This document shows positions 63,801 through 64,000 of a DNA stretch of 64,000 nucleotides, piece after piece. How positions within the stretch are numbered: the first letter of the stretch is position 1; each line of letters begins with the position of its first letter. A program made the translations under genes and the position numbers. The notes under the pieces were generated by a model, which did not search any database, was not told the DNA's origin, and was given only the letters and a program-made list of their open reading frames with translations. The DNA is from Acidimicrobiales bacterium (lineage in GTDB: Bacteria; Actinomycetota; Acidimicrobiia; Acidimicrobiales; Aldehydirespiratoraceae), in NCBI GenBank assembly GCA_029246685.1, contig JAQWMR010000002.1, positions 61,426 to 125,425 on the forward strand, read 5' to 3'.

Positions 63801-64000
63801 ATGGCGCTCGACCGAACGGTGCCGGACGTGCACCTTCACATCGGCGACGAACGTCGCCGCATCGGCTCGGGGGGCGTTCACGAACACGTCTTCCCTGCCA
63901 CGGGCGAGCCGCAGGGCCCGGTCCCGCTCGCCGGAACCGATGACGTCCACGACGCGGTACAGGCTGCGCACGCTGCGCTCGAGGAGTGGCGTGGCCTCGC
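63801..64000 (+). CDS. Aldehyde dehydrogenase, N-terminal part (cut by window edge)
   Basis: From ATG 63801 the frame reads MALDRTVPDVHLHIGDERR, then HVFPATGEPQGPVPLAG and AAHAALEEWRGL, the opening of an aldehyde dehydrogenase (PATGE plus AA..A..EW). GAGAGAGAG precedes the ATG. The catalytic part lies outside the window. Confidence 0.8.
   Translation, partial: MALDRTVPDVHLHIGDERRRIGSGGVHEHVFPATGEPQGPVPLAGTDDVHDAVQAAHAALEEWRGL

Overview
The window comes from a high-GC chromosome with many GTG starts, ATGA/GTGA-coupled operons and at least one apparently leaderless transcript. Gene content (Liv-type transporters, LLM flavin oxidoreductases, phytanoyl-CoA-type dioxygenases, SDRs) suggests a heterotrophic actinobacterium, perhaps of the Acidimicrobiia (Ilumatobacter-like). 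That placement is inference from gene style; no phylogenetic marker is present.

1-13.1 kb holds two divergent operons that look like one carbohydrate-uptake locus. Leftward: ROK repressor, GH26-like hydrolase, an MFS permease fused to a LivF-type ATPase, and a giant LivH-LivM-LivG fusion cut by the window edge. Rightward: Liv-type binding lipoprotein, PhyH-type dioxygenase, Gfo/Idh/MocA oxidoreductase, aldo/keto reductase and GH3 glycosidase. 13.1-17.8 kb: MOSC-domain remnant, REP-like inverted repeat, selO, and a MerR regulator driving a CopA copper ATPase through a textbook MerR-type operator.

17.8-26.1 kb: SDR and crotonase (+), then a leftward run LLM monooxygenase, DUF1185, alpha/beta hydrolase, aldehyde dehydrogenase, phage-like small protein, second Liv-type binding protein, second PhyH dioxygenase. 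26.2-38.5 kb: glycine-betaine-type ABC transporter (ATPase, permease with a long membrane extension, binding protein, LysR gene between) followed by a catabolic set: aldehyde dehydrogenase, unknown 569-aa protein, M19 dipeptidase-like protein, small unknown protein, Ldh-family dehydrogenase and an alkaline-phosphatase-superfamily enzyme.

39.25-about 56 kb is an integrated mobile element. It begins with a 3' tRNA-Lys fragment that looks like an attachment site, and carries a MobF relaxase-helicase, excisionase-type HTH, a Gabija defence pair (gajA-gajB) preceded by a Cys-rich protein with an Rx4H motif, an exonuclease/BRCT protein, a P-loop kinase, membrane-anchored unknown proteins (one with Rx4H), SSB, HTH and an ArdC-like protein. 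A gapless ~130-bp diverged repeat with two TAGTCGCG units 11 bp apart lies upstream of both Rx4H genes. No integrase and no restored tRNA gene were found, so the right border is only bracketed (about 55.5-56.3 kb).

56.3-62.9 kb is a compact L-rhamnose catabolic operon (isomerase, bifunctional aldolase/dehydrogenase, kinase, L-lactate oxidase-type enzyme) with a divergent DeoR regulator and a clear palindromic operator. The window ends with an SDR and the first codons of a divergent aldehyde dehydrogenase.
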